A model generated the notes under the pieces. That model saw only the letters and a program-made list of their open reading frames with translations. It was not told where the DNA came from and searched no databases. A program made the translations under genes and the position numbers. From assembly GCA_950295325.1 (NCBI GenBank), contig OX485804.1, forward strand, positions 33,234,001 through 33,298,000: a stretch of DNA of 64,000 nucleotides, given 5' to 3'. Shown here one piece after another: positions 11,922 to 25,368 of the stretch. Each line of letters opens with the position of its first letter. Position 1 is the first letter of the stretch. The stretch is from Polytrichum commune. Its lineage: Eukaryota > Streptophyta > Polytrichopsida > Polytrichales > Polytrichaceae.

Positions 11922-14900
11922 ATGGAGCGATGTCGAAGGAACAATTGCTCTCTCCTTGGATTGGTCTTGGCTTTGCTGGCTTCAGCTGCTGCTGCTGCTC
12001 AAGGAATCTCGGATCGAAATCTTCTTCCTTTCATCGTCCTGCACGGTGTGCCCGCGATTTTTCTTTTTCTTTTTCTTTTTGTCATTTCTTTCTATTCCAT
12101 TTCTCGAACGTCGGAGAGTTCTCTTAATTGGCGGTAGATGCGAGACTGGAGTTCTCCTTTCGATGCAGTGTTTAATGGATTTTAATATCCGATGGAACTG
12201 TTATGATGAGATTGGATCTGTTTATTGTTTTCTGTCTCTGTGTTTTACCTTTTTGAATCAAAACTATATTTTGAATTGGTGTGGTTCTTTTACCTTGAGA
12301 GGATTCCGCCATGGGTCTGTGTGAAGTGTATGGTTCGGTATCTTGTAACTTTTTGAGGAACCTGGACGGGTGTCAGATTATATGATTGTTTGCATCCTTT
12401 TGAACTGTAGCGGGGGGAGCAATATGAGTGAAATTGACATCAATGAGGATAGGCTCCAGAGTTTCGCCTTCATGCTTTACCTTGCTTCTCTCATATCTCT
12501 TTGATATTTTACATCAGCTGGACGTTTTCTGTGCTCAAGTGGATTGCGATGTGTGGAGAGATCCAGCGTGTGCGTGAATGTCTTTTTGCTTCAGCTCTGG
12601 AACTTGTGAAAAGTTTGAGGAAACGGCCTCTTCCTGGAACGGTTTAGAAACCCAGCTATTTGGACGATGATTTCAAAATTTCCCACTTGGAACTTTCGTA
12701 AAGCTTGCGCATTCCCCAAAATACGTAGAGTTTTCAGTTTTGGATCGCTTGCATCTAGTGAACTCGAACTTTGAGTCTTTATATATAAGTCTTTGTAATC
12801 ATACGTGCTCCGATTACATTGTGAAATTCGAAGAAGTATAGCTCTCGCTTCACCGCAATTATCCTTGGTTATAATTCTCAGGAATTTCCAGACAGCATTG
12901 GACATCTTGCCGTCCTAGAAATGTGATTGTGAATACTTTTGTGGTGATTTAAAATACCTGCTTCAAAATCCATCCTGCAAACCGCCAATGGCTTGGATTC
13001 TGGAAATTGGAATCAGTGTCCGGGGAAGTTTTTGGGCAGCATCGGTCAAGATCCTAGTGTTTCCAAATCCAACCGGTTACATGTTGTGATCTTTCGGTTT
13101 TTCTTTATTAATTTGAGATGTATTCCATAGGTTCCTCTAAAACGATGGGTAATTCTCCTGATGTCTTGAACTTTAACCGGTCCTTTCTCAGACTCAATAG
13201 GTTCTCCCCGTTCATTGATTGGTATGTGGATTTGATGAGATAGGTCCTTTGTAACGAGCAATGACAGCGATGACGTCTAAAATTAGTGTATGCACGTGTT
13301 CCTTGCCTCAGGTAAATGTATGATCATCCTTCTATTACTGATCTATTTTTAGCCTGCCTGAACCCCCCGTTATGTGAATGTGGTTCTCTAGTATTTTTTC
13401 CATCCCTTTCTTGCTTTGATCAGAGCTCCACATGGCAGGTCTTGATTCCTAAAGCCGTTATGAAAATCACCAGAGAATTGTCATATCTTGTTAGTAATAT
13501 AGGACCTTTCTGGTCATTTGGAATCAACCATCCTAAACTGCAACTCTTTAATCTTGTGAGACTATGTAATCTTCAGTTTGTTCATCCACATTTTTGCGAG
13601 CCTCCCTATACCTTTATGTCTCGTGAGAGTACAGTGAAGTGTCATTAGCAACACCTATTTGGTGAAGAAAGCTCTCGTTGACACATTCAAGGCACAATAC
13701 TTATAAAGGTTATCAGGAGGTAATCGGTTCTTGTTCCATGATATCACAATAGCTTATCCTGAAAGTAAATCACTTGATCGTTATGCATGCATTCGAATGC
13801 ACAAATGTTTGACCACAATTTGGCTACAAACATATTAGTGTAATTGTGAGGCTGGTGCTAATGTAAGTCACCTTCGTAGGCAGGCGTAGGAGACCAATGC
13901 AGGAATGAAGGGGTTACTAAGTTCACACAGGTTCTCAGCGACATATCGGGAGCCACAGGATACTGCATGTACGTGCATCTTCACATAGTAAATCTCCTGG
14001 TTATTCAAGCTGGTCAGAAAATTTCGTACTGCATTTGAGCAAAATGTCTGAGATTCTTGGACAGCCATCTGGTTTGTTGGGAATTAATGAAGGGTGTTAC
14101 ATTTTTTTTTCATATTCTCGGATACGACCTGTTACCAGTGTTTGTTACTGTCAAGGCGGTTGTTCCCAATTACATTTTATATATGGATTAGTGGAACCTT
14201 GCTCACTTTAGAAGTTCTATAGAAATCAAGTAGGATACATTTTTTGATAAGTACTCGAGATGAACATAAGTTGCCTCAATTTACATTTCATTTTGCAGGA
14301 GCGTATGGTTTTGAAAAGGAACGGTTGAAATAGGATAAATGGGTATATTATGTTGGCAGAGATTTAGTCAATTTGCAGCATATTTTTGAATTCTTGGCTT
14401 ATGATTTGGCCACATCTTCTCTGTGAGTGCTGTAGATCTGTGGGAAATGGGCGCTGTGATTCGTACTTAATGAGGATTGATAAACAGGTATGTGTCACTT
14501 TGTAGGGATCTTAATGCCACAAATGAGTATTCCAGGGATCAAAGTTGGTGTTATCCTTGTTCACGTTGCTATGCATGATGAAGGTGTTGCTACAGTGATT
14601 TTTCTTTGCAATTTTTTAGCATTTTCTGATTCACTTTTGTGTGCATGTGTGTGGGGTCTTCCGTGTTCTTATCCTACATTGATTCTGTGTCTATTTGTGA
14701 CGGGTGGAGCAGGCTGAACTTGTGTGTAATAAGGTACCTCAATAAACCTTGTGATATTTTGTAGTTTTCACTTCTATTGACATAAGATTTTTATATCATA
14801 CACAATGCATGTGTCAATTGTTGTTCTTCTGGAGGACTGAAAATATAAGATACACCAATTTACTTTGTTGTATCTACTATTATAGCACTCCTGCTTTTAA

Positions 14901-17900
14901 TCATCCTGGAGCAATCATGTAGTTACAATATAGGAAATATGAGACAGTTGGAGCAGTCATATAGGTGCAATATAAGAGAATATACAATAATTACTCTTAC
15001 TCTTATTACGTAAGATTTTGAACCATCTCCAGTGGTGTTGTTGACTTGATTGTATTAATCTTGGGTGCAGGTCAAATCGATGCCTGAATTGCAAGATGGA
15101 TATAATATAGTTGGTCTCTCACAGGTAACGACGACCTTGATGTGATTCGCTGCATGAGGCTGCTACAGATTTTTGTCTTCATGATATTATTTTTACAATC
15201 TAGGGTTTTCAATCCCTAATTACTAAATGAACTTAGTAGTGCCAGCCTCGCCATTGGAAATAGAAGCAACATAAAACTTGGAATGTTATTACCTTCGACA
15301 AATTTGAAGAACCTCACAAAGACTAACATAAAAGCAATGTGCTCAGTGATGTGTATATCGGTTATTTAATGCACTCGGGGACCATAGAAGGATCCGTTGC
15401 TTCTTTGTCACCCGTTAGATAGCTTTGCAATTGTTATTCGCTCTATTCATCTCAAGGCTGGTAGTTTCTAACCTCAAGATGCGTACGTCTGAACAGGGGA
15501 ACATGATAGCTCGGGCTGTCATTGAATGGTGTCATGGTGGACCACCTGTGAGTTCACACTCTTTGCACCTTGAGTTCATGATTGATCTCTAGTGCAAATA
15601 TTCATGTGAGAAAGAATTTGTGAAATTGTAGGATATTTGGTATTTTATCTCTAGACAGTTGCAATGCCCATGAATCGTTGCATGGTTGGAATGAGTTTAC
15701 ACCAGATATGACCAAATTTGCATCAAGATTAAGGTCCTACTTCTGGACCAAGGCTTTTCAGAAACTATTCTTTGATCCTCTCGATTTGTGGCCATGCAGG
15801 TTCACAATTATGTTTCTCTAGGAGGGCCCCATGCAGGCATTGCTGCAGTACCTTTGTGCACAGTATGTACCCACCTGTAGAGTAAATCCAGGGTTTCGTT
15901 GTTTTACATTTGGAATGACATACACCTTGTCCTTTGACACTCGTGTTAGGAGGTCATAAGATGTGCTTGCACATATGGTCTGGCACCTTAGAAGAAATAC
16001 CTCATATGTGGGCCAACTTCAATTTCATCCAGTTGTGGGTTCACAACCAATTAGTCTTTATATAGCCAAATGTGCAGTTGCTCCGGACTATTGAAGGGGG
16101 TGGTTTTGTGGAATCTCTGCAACATACTATATTAACAATGGTTATTAACCTGAAAAAATCATTCATGAGTGAACTACAATGGATTGGATTCTTTCCTTTA
16201 AAAAAAAATCCTGGGTTATGGGCACTCAATAAGGCCTTTATCCCTCAACAATTGTGGGCTGCTGTGGAATATTGAGGTGATAAGAGTCGTGGATGACTTA
16301 GTAATCCTCATCAACTATAATAGGACAAATGAATTACACTTGACTTTGCAACAACTGAGTTTCCAATTTCAGGGATATTAACACCTATTTCAGTTCCTGT
16401 CTGTCTGCAGATTGCTCAATAAGGTGATTGGGCTGGTCATGTATACATCTTATGTTCAGGTCCCATTCTGAACTTTACTAAGTGTCGTTTTAGCATTTTT
16501 CTCTCTCTTCCTCGCCATCAGTTGCAAGGTCCAGTACTTTACAGAGGCAGAACTTTTAGAAGTGTTGTATTATGATTTTTAAGATAGTCCTAATTGGGCA
16601 TTCGATGATCTTAAGAGATTCGTACAAGACTTCACTTGAGTTTAGAAATTCTTTGGGGAATCAGGTCTTGACTTCTGTAAACTTATCTGAGAGTAAGCTG
16701 ATTTTCCTGTCTGATGATGGGTGCAGGATCATCTAGCACCAAGTGGCTACTTCAAAATTCCTACTGTGAGTCACTCTCATCTATCATAACCTTGATGTAA
16801 TGTTATGTTGTGCATAAAATCTGATAGTTATATGGCTGCAGTGGATGACTCAGGGCATTATATTTAAAGCTCGACCTAGAAATACTTGATGCTCGTTCTT
16901 ATCCATCACAACAAAGTAAGACTGCTAAATTGCTAGAGAGAATTGTTTAAAGAATCTGTCCGCCGCTGGTTGGCAGAAGAACATCTCGTGTTATATTCTC
17001 AACATTCTCTACTAGAGAGATTTTTTTACTGTTCTGCACAATCTAATAATTAAGAAGAAGCATTAACTTTTTGGTCTAGATTCAAGTTCAGTGTTTCTTT
17101 TCAATATATTGTGTTGATGATCTTCAGTGGTTTGTACAGGACTTGCGAAAATATTACTTGGGCGCTAAATTTCTTCCAAGATGCAATAATGAAATCCCTC
17201 ATTCTCGGAATGAGTTGTTTAGAAAGCGGTTTAGCAGCCTCAACCACCTTGTACTGGTCATGGTAAATTATCTCCTCATAGTTAGCTGGTAGTCATGTTC
17301 AGAAGAGGCTTCTTCAACTCCATATCTCAACTAAATTCTTAAATTTGGTCGACTCATGGATTCTTGAGATTTCTTGGTTTTTCTGAAATGGTTTCTCACG
17401 GGAAGAATAAAGATGTACCTCTCGATGCGCTTTTTGCAGTTTGATGAGGACTTGATCTTGGTTCCTCCTCAGACGGCTTGGTTTGGTTACTATGCAGAGA
17501 ACGAGTTTGGCTCCAGAGTCTTGGCCCCAAATGAGGTAATGTGGCAGTCCTTTCCTGTAGCTGTCTGGTCCCTGCTTCTTTATGCTTCTTGCTTTCTCAG
17601 ATTGCTAATGGTGATTACAGGATATGTCCTATATACTTATAGAGTGAAAGGAAGGCACTAGTTTAATTCAATATAATAGTATACAAATGAGAGTTATGAC
17701 ACGTCATGGTGTTTTGTTGCTGTCAGACGAAATTGTATAAAGAAGACTGGATCGGGCTGAGATCTTTGAACGAGGATGGGAGAGTAACCTTCCTCACATT
17801 CCCTGGAAACCATCTAAGTATCTCTGACTTTCAAATGCAAGAATATATTGTCCGTTACCTTGTTCAACCACCTGAATTGAGTTTAAAACAAGTCTGGAAA

Positions 17901-17921
17901 AATATAACGTCAGTACTTTAG
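11922..17921 (+). CDS. PPT1: palmitoyl-protein thioesterase (12 exons)
   Basis: PPT1-type enzymes remove palmitate from cysteines of proteins in the lysosome or vacuole. Exons: 11922-12045, 13884-13968, 14436-14487, 14713-14733, 15071-15124, 15497-15547, 15800-15862, 16394-16459, 16727-16765, 17140-17262, 17440-17535 and 17727-17921. All join in frame to 322 residues (human enzyme 306). A signal peptide is clear (LLGLVLALLASAAAAAQG). Then come PFIVLHGVGDQC, NEGVTKFTQVLSDISG, VGNG, YNIVGLSQ|GNMIARAV with the nucleophile Ser split from its GN by an intron, GGPHAGIAAVPLC, DHLAPSGYFKIP, NNEIPHSRNE, FDEDLILVPPQTAWFGYY with the candidate catalytic Asp, KEDWIGL and FPGNHLSIS with the catalytic His. 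No disabling mutation was seen. Exon 4 is only 21 nt. The start was chosen as the ATG that gives the signal peptide. Confidence 0.93.
12960..13230 (+). repeat. AACCGGTT-type dispersed repeat in thioesterase intron 1
   Basis: Shares GGGGAAGTTTTTGGGCA, GATCCTAGTGTTT, CCAACCGGTTACATGTTG and CTTGAACTTTAACCGG with the reverse complement of 36845-37090, and in the same orientation with 41760-41935. Three copies in one window in both orientations mark it as mobile. Its class is unknown. Confidence 0.65.
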
Positions 17922-18639
17922 CATGCGATTTTCCTGTAGGTGTGATAGGATTAGAAAGAAATACCAAGGGCAAACATTTAGCCTCCAATTACAGTAAAGC
18001 TTCATAGTGGATTGGAATGTATTGTGCGATTTATTGTAGAGTTCAGTGGTCACGTGGTTTATCTTTGCCTTGTACTGGTGTGCATTGAGCAGATAAGTTC
18101 CACTTGTTGAATTTTGATATTCCAGATTACGTTGTTTGGCACTTGTCAATGACAATGGGAAGTACATGTGGCCTTCTGACCAGTGTTGGCAGCTCCAAAT
18201 TTTATGAGGAAAAGGGCTATGGACATGATCTGGATTCGGCTGCACTAATTGTGTGATTTATATCCTATAAGTGGGTGCAGAGATGAAAATGTTGAAGTAT
18301 CCCATTTAACTAAGGACCAAGAAGTAACTAAACTCGAAGCAAGCAACATCATATGCCTTATATTATTCAAAGCAGAGAGTTATTGAAGTCATCATGGAGA
18401 TCAAATAGTCTTACCACTAGTTTTCTTCCACTAGATGCTTCTATGATCTAAGAAAATGGTATACAATTAGCCAAAGTCTTCGGATAATAGTGGCAATGCA
18501 GAATTAGTATTGACAATTGTTGACTTTGGTGTAGAGGAGCTGAGTTTTTTAACTAGTTATGATATTAGAGACAGATGGAAGTCAAGAGAGTGTATGGGTT
18601 GAGCCACCTGCAAGTGAAGTAATTGGAAGTGTGTTATTG

Positions 18640-19885
18640 GGGGGTGTCCGGTTCAATATGCACAAAACTTGTACATTCAAAAAATCTCAACAAAGAACCT
18701 CTACATATTGAGACTTCGAACCTTTAGAAATTTAGAGAGCTTGAGAGATATTATAGCTCATTAGCTATGGCTCTTAGAAGGCCTCTTGATGAGTGAAAGT
18801 TGGTTCTTGAGATGCATGAGAGAGGGAATTCATACTCTAAAATTTCAATAGTGTTAGGGATTTCTTGAAGCACCTGCCATGATATAGTGCAAAGGTTCAC
18901 TATGATAGGTGATTTGAGAGATGCACATTCACATGGAAGACCACGAATTCTTGATGAACGTGTTGATCATGCGGTTGTAAGGTTGGTACTTGATCCATCT
19001 AATGGTACATCTGCAGTAGTGGGTAGAGAAATGTGATCTCAAGGATTGGATTTAAGTGATGATATGGCGAGAAGGACTCTTTGGAGGCAAGGATTGAAAG
19101 CATGTGTGAAGACTAAGAAGCCATTATTGACCAAAAAACACAAGGCGCATCAATATTCATGGGCAAATAAGCGCATGAACTGGACTGGAGTTATGTGGTT
19201 TTTTCGGATGAGTCAAAATTCAATTGGTTTGGCTCAAATGGGAGGCAATATTGTTGGAGAGGAGTGGAGAGTGTCTTTTGGATTGACATGTACAACTTGT
19301 TGTCAAATGGGGGGAGGGGGAAGTATTATGGTTTGGGGGTGCATGAGCTGGGAGGGAGTTTATAACCTTCGCCTTATAGAAGGGAAGATGGATAAATATG
19401 TTATCGTGAAGTTTTGGAGATGGAGCTCATGAACACTATACACATGCATGATTTGGGAGAGGAGAATGTCATTTTCCAACATGACAACGACCCCAAACAT
19501 ACTTTAAAGTATGGTATAGATTGGTTGCTAGCACATAAATCTCAATTCATTTGTCATCCAGCTCAATCGCCCGACCTAAATCCAATAGAACACCTTTGGA
19601 ATGAAATACATCGTCGTATGAGACTGTCTGAGAAGAAACCCACTAACAGAAAGGATTTGTGGGAGAAACTACAAGAAATTTGGTATGGCATTGAGGTTGA
19701 TATTGTAAGGAAGTTAATCATGTTTGCTTGAAAGAGCAACTGACATTTATAAAGCAAAATGTGGCTATACACGGTGGTAGTGATTTAAGGGCTTTGTGGT
19801 TGTGGTTGTGCTTGTGCTTGCTAGCTATCAATTTTGATTTTGAAGTTCAAGGTTCTATTTTCCATAGTAAATAAAGGACACCTCA
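18640..19885 (+). mobile_element. Tc1-type DNA transposon, decayed
   Basis: The transposase remnant lies between candidate terminal blocks GGTGTCC at about 18643 and GGACACC at 19876-19882. The distance of about 1.25 kb suits a Tc1 element. The exact ends and TA duplications could not be settled, because the two blocks sit at different distances from the nearest TA. Confidence 0.55.
18766..19731 (+). pseudogene. Tc1-like DD34E transposase, broken
   Basis: The N-terminal part reads as a helix-turn-helix domain (LVLEMHERGNSYSKIS, HGRPRILDERVD) but has in-frame stops at about 18796, 18847 and 19034. Then RRTLWRQGLKACVKTKKPLL follows. The first catalytic Asp block FSDESKF is in a shifted frame near 19205. 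GGGGSIMVWGCMSWEGV returns in the first frame. After another frame change, VIFQHDNDPKHT carries the second Asp and SPDLNPIEHLWNEIHRRM the catalytic Glu, 34 residues apart from the first Asp of HDND. This is the Tc1 signature, not the DD39D of the usual plant mariner elements. It cannot encode an active enzyme as it stands. Confidence 0.85.
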
Positions 19886-19889
19886 CTTT

Positions 19890-22399
19890 TTGTGTAAAGA
19901 ATTGTACACCCATATCATGTGTTTCATTTTTGGTTAATTTTTTGATTGACATTCTTGGTTATGAATATTATCCTACATGTTTGTTGCAACTATGTGATCT
20001 TATGTTAAATTTCTTATAATTTTATGATAACTTCCGTAGAATTACTAGTTCATTTTGTAGAGAAAGGCGTCTCGTCCGAAGACTTTTGCTAAACACTGTA
20101 TTTTAGCTCCTTATTCATAGGTTTATAACCATCTACTGATAAGTCTCAGTGGTTAGAACACACTATTTTGATGGTTTCATACTGATTCTTGAACACACTA
20201 ACTCTTTCACAACGTTGATGTGAGAACTAAGCTTGCAATGAGCTTACACAGTTTTATTGAGCATCACCAAATCTTATCCAATATAATCTTATCCACTCAC
20301 TATTAGCCCTCCTTCGCAAATTGGGATGATCAGTATAGCACAATGTTTGGTGATTTTGAACAACTCAGTCCCAACATACGGGAACTACAAGAAGAAAAAG
20401 GAGATGGTTGCTTATCCCATAAGGTTTTCCGTTGTAGGATTGCCAAACAGTTTTAAGATCTTAAGGTTGGTTGCCTCATAATGATGAGAGCAATTTTTGC
20501 AACTCTTCTTCACAACAGGTTTTGTAATCTTAAGTAATTCACATGCTTATAATTCATCGAAAGCAAGCACAGTCAAGTATATAGAAAAAGTTCTCCAGTA
20601 TCTTAAAACCATAATTTTTCTTGGTCAAATGCCTAAAAGTAGTAGCAATTTGTTGTTTAAATTGGATTTTTTTCCATGTTGCATTCTATTGTTGGGTTAG
20701 ATACTCAAACATAGACTATCAAGATGAAATCTTCAATACTTATTGTTTAAAATATTGCTTAGTAGGTAATGGTTAAATCTGGTTTTGGACGTAGATTTCA
20801 TGACCTTAAATATTTTGAGGTTAGATTTTTTTCATATTTCTTGAACTCGTTATAAACTTGAGGGCACCACTACAAAAATTTGTGGAAAAGCATCGATTTA
20901 ATGTAATTTATCATATCTTAAACAAATTTTAAACAATCACATGTTCAATATACCTACTTGCACACTACTTGCACCATCTTATAAAATATGTAGACGTTTC
21001 TTGAAAAACAAATTGTCAACATAAACTGCTTGGCTTTGTAGATCAATTTGTTTTTCAAATGTTTATGATTTTTCCTTCTCAAAATTCAAAATTGGTACAT
21101 AGTATTGAATCACTTTCACTTTAACCTATGCAAGATAATGGAATTGTGTACTTGATCTCGCTTGTGCTCCATGTGAATTCTATGCTCAAAAAGACTTTGG
21201 AAAACACCTGGCCAATATTGTTTGAGAAACTTCTTGGATGAGACCTCTTGAGTGGAGTACCTTAATTAAGGCATTGCCTACAATGCTGCAAGAGAATCTC
21301 ATGAGAATGGAATGCCCTCAATGCAAAAATTTCTATACAAAAGCAAGTGCCCCCCTAGTGTATTAAATGCCACAAAACTCATGAATATGACCTAACATTT
21401 TCTATGAGGTACATGGTGCTCAAACCGTGGCTTTGACACGATGAGGACGCGAGGTCTCAATATACGACCAAATATGTTGAGCATATTAGTGTTTAGATTG
21501 AAAAAAAAATTGAATGTTTGTCGTTAGCAATTGATAGGGATTCTAACTCACCAAAGTATGTGTCATTTGAGTTATATTTGTAAAAGCTATGAGGGTTCAA
21601 AACCAAGGAAACTTAATGTTAAGGTGATTGACATTCTTAGAATCGATGTGTATTTATTATGCATGACTTTAAAATAGAGGTTTCAGCATCATCTACCTCG
21701 ATGATATGAACCACTCTTTTACTTGAGTTCCAGATTAGATTACTTGAATTTCATCACACGACCACACATTCTTGATTATCCTTAGGTCATTAAACAAGCC
21801 TTAGGGTGTGTGGCCACTATGACACACATAACTATGTAATTATTTGTGTGGTGACTATCCTAAGTTTTCACTGTACTCCAATCTAATGACCCCAAATAGA
21901 TTGAGGACCACATTTAAAGCCCTAAATGCTTGGGGGTTTTAGCTCAAATCAAAGATGTACTACGAAGTATGAATTACAAATTTTATTTTGAATTGGCATA
22001 TAAGAGAAATTCTTAGGGAGTTAATTTTAAATCACATCCGAATAGTTGGAATATGAATCTTTACCCTTGGTCTCCACCAAATCATTTTACAAGAATTTTC
22101 CTTCAAAAGATAAGAAAAATTCTAAAATGTGTCAAAACCACTTGATCTTTGATGTGATGGGCTAAAATTTTGAGTTGCATAATTTGGTGGGAAAAACCAA
22201 AAACATTCATGTCATTGACATTCTTACTTTCTCAAATTAGCCAATTTTGTAACAAAGAAAACACTAAGGGTTCCAACCACTTCAAGGTCCATATCTAGAA
22301 TCATTAATATAAATTTTCAAGTTGTTTGCTCTAGATGGTGCAAAACTTTATTATGTCAAGATGCAAGGGGAAAAAAAAATTTAAAATAAAAATAAAATT

Positions 22400-22446
<47 letters not shown>

Positions 22447-23272
22447 CTTGAGAGATGTATCTTTGAAAAATGCTCACAACCACTTTTTGGCTTCTTGGGC
22501 ATTTGGGGATAAAGGCACATGTAAGGGGGTTGTGAGGTGCCACATTCTTATATTAATGTGACCTACCAAACTTGCAAGCCAAAGATTTACTAGTGCAAAC
22601 TTGAACTTGAAACTCAATCCAAAATATACATGAACCAAATCTCCATCATGACAAGGTAGAAGATGCTAAAACCAACACCCTAAAACCTTGCATACTAAAT
22701 GCATATTCATTGTAAGAATGCCCACTACCTCAACATGAGGCTTCCATGTTGGATTGAACTTTTGGAACTCTACCAATAAATCTTACAACCCAACTCTTGC
22801 ATTTGGAATTCAATCAAGACAAGCTTTGGTGCATTGGAATCCCTTGTCAATTGGTAATGTGAATCATTTGAAACTTATAAGATCTAATAATTTAATACAT
22901 GCTCAACACATAGAGTGATAGCTTAGGTGGTTGCCTCACATAACTTGAGCTCCACCTCAAGCTTGCAAGTTGGGTGGGCCAAGGTAAAAGACTTTAGTCC
23001 TTACATATCCCTAAGATGTTGAAACTTTGTCTGGAGATTGGTCCCCATTTATTTGAGATGTATTTTTTAGTTCAAGCTAGAACTTTCAACTTGTGTCATG
23101 TCAAGTCTAATAACTATAAGTCTTGACTTCAATCCAAAATATAAAGGAACCAAACTCCACCATCTTAGGCACACATAAAGGCTCAAGCTTTGTGTGGTTG
23201 GCCCCTTACTACAACCTACCTTAGTGAAGGTTTGAACTTGAAAATCAATCCAAACAAAGGAGGAACTAGAAT
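19890..23272. other. AT-rich non-coding DNA with AG microsatellite
   Basis: No coding frame recognised. A perfect AG run covers about 22401-22441. The rest looks like old repeat DNA without recognisable ends. Confidence 0.5.
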
Positions 23273-24073
23273 AGAGGTGCTCATAACCAATCACTTAAGA
23301 GACTTTACGCCATATTTGGAGAAGTATAAGGCAGTGAAAATTTTTCCCATATGGGAAGATAGAAATCAAGAGGACTACAATGTTTTTGGTAATTTTATTC
23401 TTGAATTTGAAATTACTGTGAACTTTTGAAGCCAAAAGTTGGCCCAAACGTATTACCAATGTCTAGAGTTTGCCATAACTACTCATTCCTCCTCACTCAA
23501 CAAAACTAGGACATGTGTCATGGCACTATTGATTCCAACCTAATCGAGATTGAGTCCCAACGTCGTTGAATTTCCAACACCCTATAGATTGCCAATGGGG
23601 TCTTGATTGGGAATAGACGCCTTGGCTATAAAGCTCAACCATTTTAGGTACATATGAGGGTCCAGACTCTACTTTTCTAGAGTAGAGGCACCTATTCATG
23701 ATCAGGACACCATAGGAAACCTATAGGTGCATTAAATTCTATTAGGTTGGGACTAAGTTTCAACTAGGTTGGGTACTAAATTTTGATCAAGCTGGAACCA
23801 ATAGTGCCATGACACATGTCCTTGGTTTGAGTGCTAAAGTGAAGAGGAATGAACGGTTATGGCAGACTCTAGACACTATGACAATATGTTTGGACCAACT
23901 TCTGACTTAAAAAATTCATTGTAATTTTAATTTAAAGAATAAAAATACCTTATTCCTTGCAATCCTCTTGTCTTCTATCTTCCTACACGGGAAAATTTTG
24001 CACCGCCTTATACTTCTCCAGATCGGATCTGCCACAAAATCTCTTAAGTGATTGGTTATTTATGAGCTCCTCT
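23273..24073. mobile_element. second long foldback element
   Basis: The left arm 23273-23565 is matched, inverted, by about 23745-24073. Shared blocks are ATAACCAATCACTTAAGAG, GGAGAAGTATAAGG, AAGAGGA, GTTGGCCCAAAC, TCTAGAGT and GACATGTGTCATGGCACTAT. The arms are visibly diverged, with small indels, so insertion is not recent. No coding capacity. It differs in sequence from the foldback at 10.8 kb. Confidence 0.75.
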
Positions 24074-24702
24074 CCCTAATACCTTGGCCCACCAAACATG
24101 CAAGCCTGATGTTGCGCTCAAAGTATGTGTGGCTGGCTATTGACTTAGCTAAGTTAGGCCTAACAAAGAGTGTCGCTCACGCCGATGAGGAAGACGCAGC
24201 GAGTGAGCGACTAAGTTCGACGTTAATTTGCATTCTGATAGCGATTCCGCGGAATCATGTTGCCGACAACTTTCACCCCACGCGATTTCCTTCGAATGCA
24301 CGCCATCTCATCCGAGGAACTGGTTAAAAGGGTCCACCCTCTCCTCCATCCTCAGCATCGATCAGTAGCGGATCATAACGTAGCCAGTTGTGGTAGAACG
24401 GGTCCTAAGTTTGTGTACATCACAAGACCTTTTCGTAACCGTTCTAGTATATCTTTCGGAGCTCCACAGATTCATATCTTGTATATATCCTAGTTTTCCA
24501 GGCTAGTCCGTTGCCGGGTTGAGCAGGAGGAATTAGATCAGCGTTTCGGAGCTGTACTAGAGTTGGAAGTTTCTGGCTTCATTTAATTCAAGGCGACATT
24601 CCTTGTTTGTAAATATACAGTCTCTGAATTTCTCGGTGCCTTTTTGAACCGGAGGAAGAGAGAGTTTTATTGAGTCGTCGTGAGTCGAGAAGAAATTACA
24701 CA

Positions 24703-25368
24703 ATGCGGCGAGAGGGTCGTGTAGGAGGAAAACCTACAAACAAGACCCGGGTAACAGGGAAATGCAAGAAAGTGGGATGCCATGGCTGTCATAGCCATCC
24801 CCTCAACAAGGCCGATGTCAAATGCAAGGGCAAGGAGAAGAGGTTTGCGGCCGATGTCACCACTAACCCTCGCCTTGCTGGAGTCTCTGTGATGTCGAAG
24901 CCTCGTAAACTCCTCGGACCTAATTGGGACGACACTGCGGACGAAGAAGAGTTGCCGACCTGGGATGACGAGGAGGTGATCATAGATGCGGATGCCTTAA
25001 TCTCCACCCCAAGGGAAGATGCTGGCACATTAATCTCCCTCGCTAGCATGATCGAAAGCGCCTTGTTGTTGCAGATTAATTCTCCAGAGATGGATGAAGG
25101 TGGCAGCACGTCCACCGATGATGATGATGACGGCGAGGTTGATCTTGACATTGAAGCTTTCAAGTGTGAGTTTGAGACGTTCAAGAATGGAATTGAATCT
25201 GCAAGCTGCCAGACTTCTCATTCCCACAGAATTAGGGTTGCACCGAGCGAGAGCAGCTGGTCGGACATTGAGCTTTCGGAGACGGAGGGAGACTGGGAGG
25301 ATGAGGAGGATGACTGGTCCATGGTGGAGCTCAATGCCATCATTCAATTGGGACATGCCTATACTTGA
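24703..25368 (+). CDS. uncharacterised protein with Cys/His motif and acidic C-terminal half
   Basis: An intronless frame of 221 residues starts at ATG 24703 (MRREGRVGGKPTNKT). Residues about 20-45 hold a basic, Cys/His-rich segment (CKKVGCHGCHSHP ... CKGKEK) that resembles a small metal-binding knuckle. After RLAGVSVMSKPRKLLGPNWDD the protein becomes strongly acidic (EEELPTWDDEEV, STDDDDDGEVDLDIEAF, SETEGDWEDEEDDW). The coherent composition, a single clean frame and a GC content above the flanks argue for a real gene. I do not recognise the family with certainty. Basic Cys-rich plus acidic halves would suit a nuclear or adaptor protein, but no function is claimed. Confidence 0.65.
   Translation: MRREGRVGGKPTNKTRVTGKCKKVGCHGCHSHPLNKADVKCKGKEKRFAADVTTNPRLAGVSVMSKPRKLLGPNWDDTADEEELPTWDDEEVIIDADALISTPREDAGTLISLASMIESALLLQINSPEMDEGGSTSTDDDDDGEVDLDIEAFKCEFETFKNGIESASCQTSHSHRIRVAPSESSWSDIELSETEGDWEDEEDDWSMVELNAIIQLGHAYT

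Noticed and set aside
11563-12324. 253-codon open frame on +
   Set aside because: It overlaps the first exon of the thioesterase gene in another frame, has no motif, and its length follows from low stop density in this stretch.
22401-22441. functional GA-rich promoter element
   Set aside because: A pure dinucleotide run far from any gene; read as a microsatellite.
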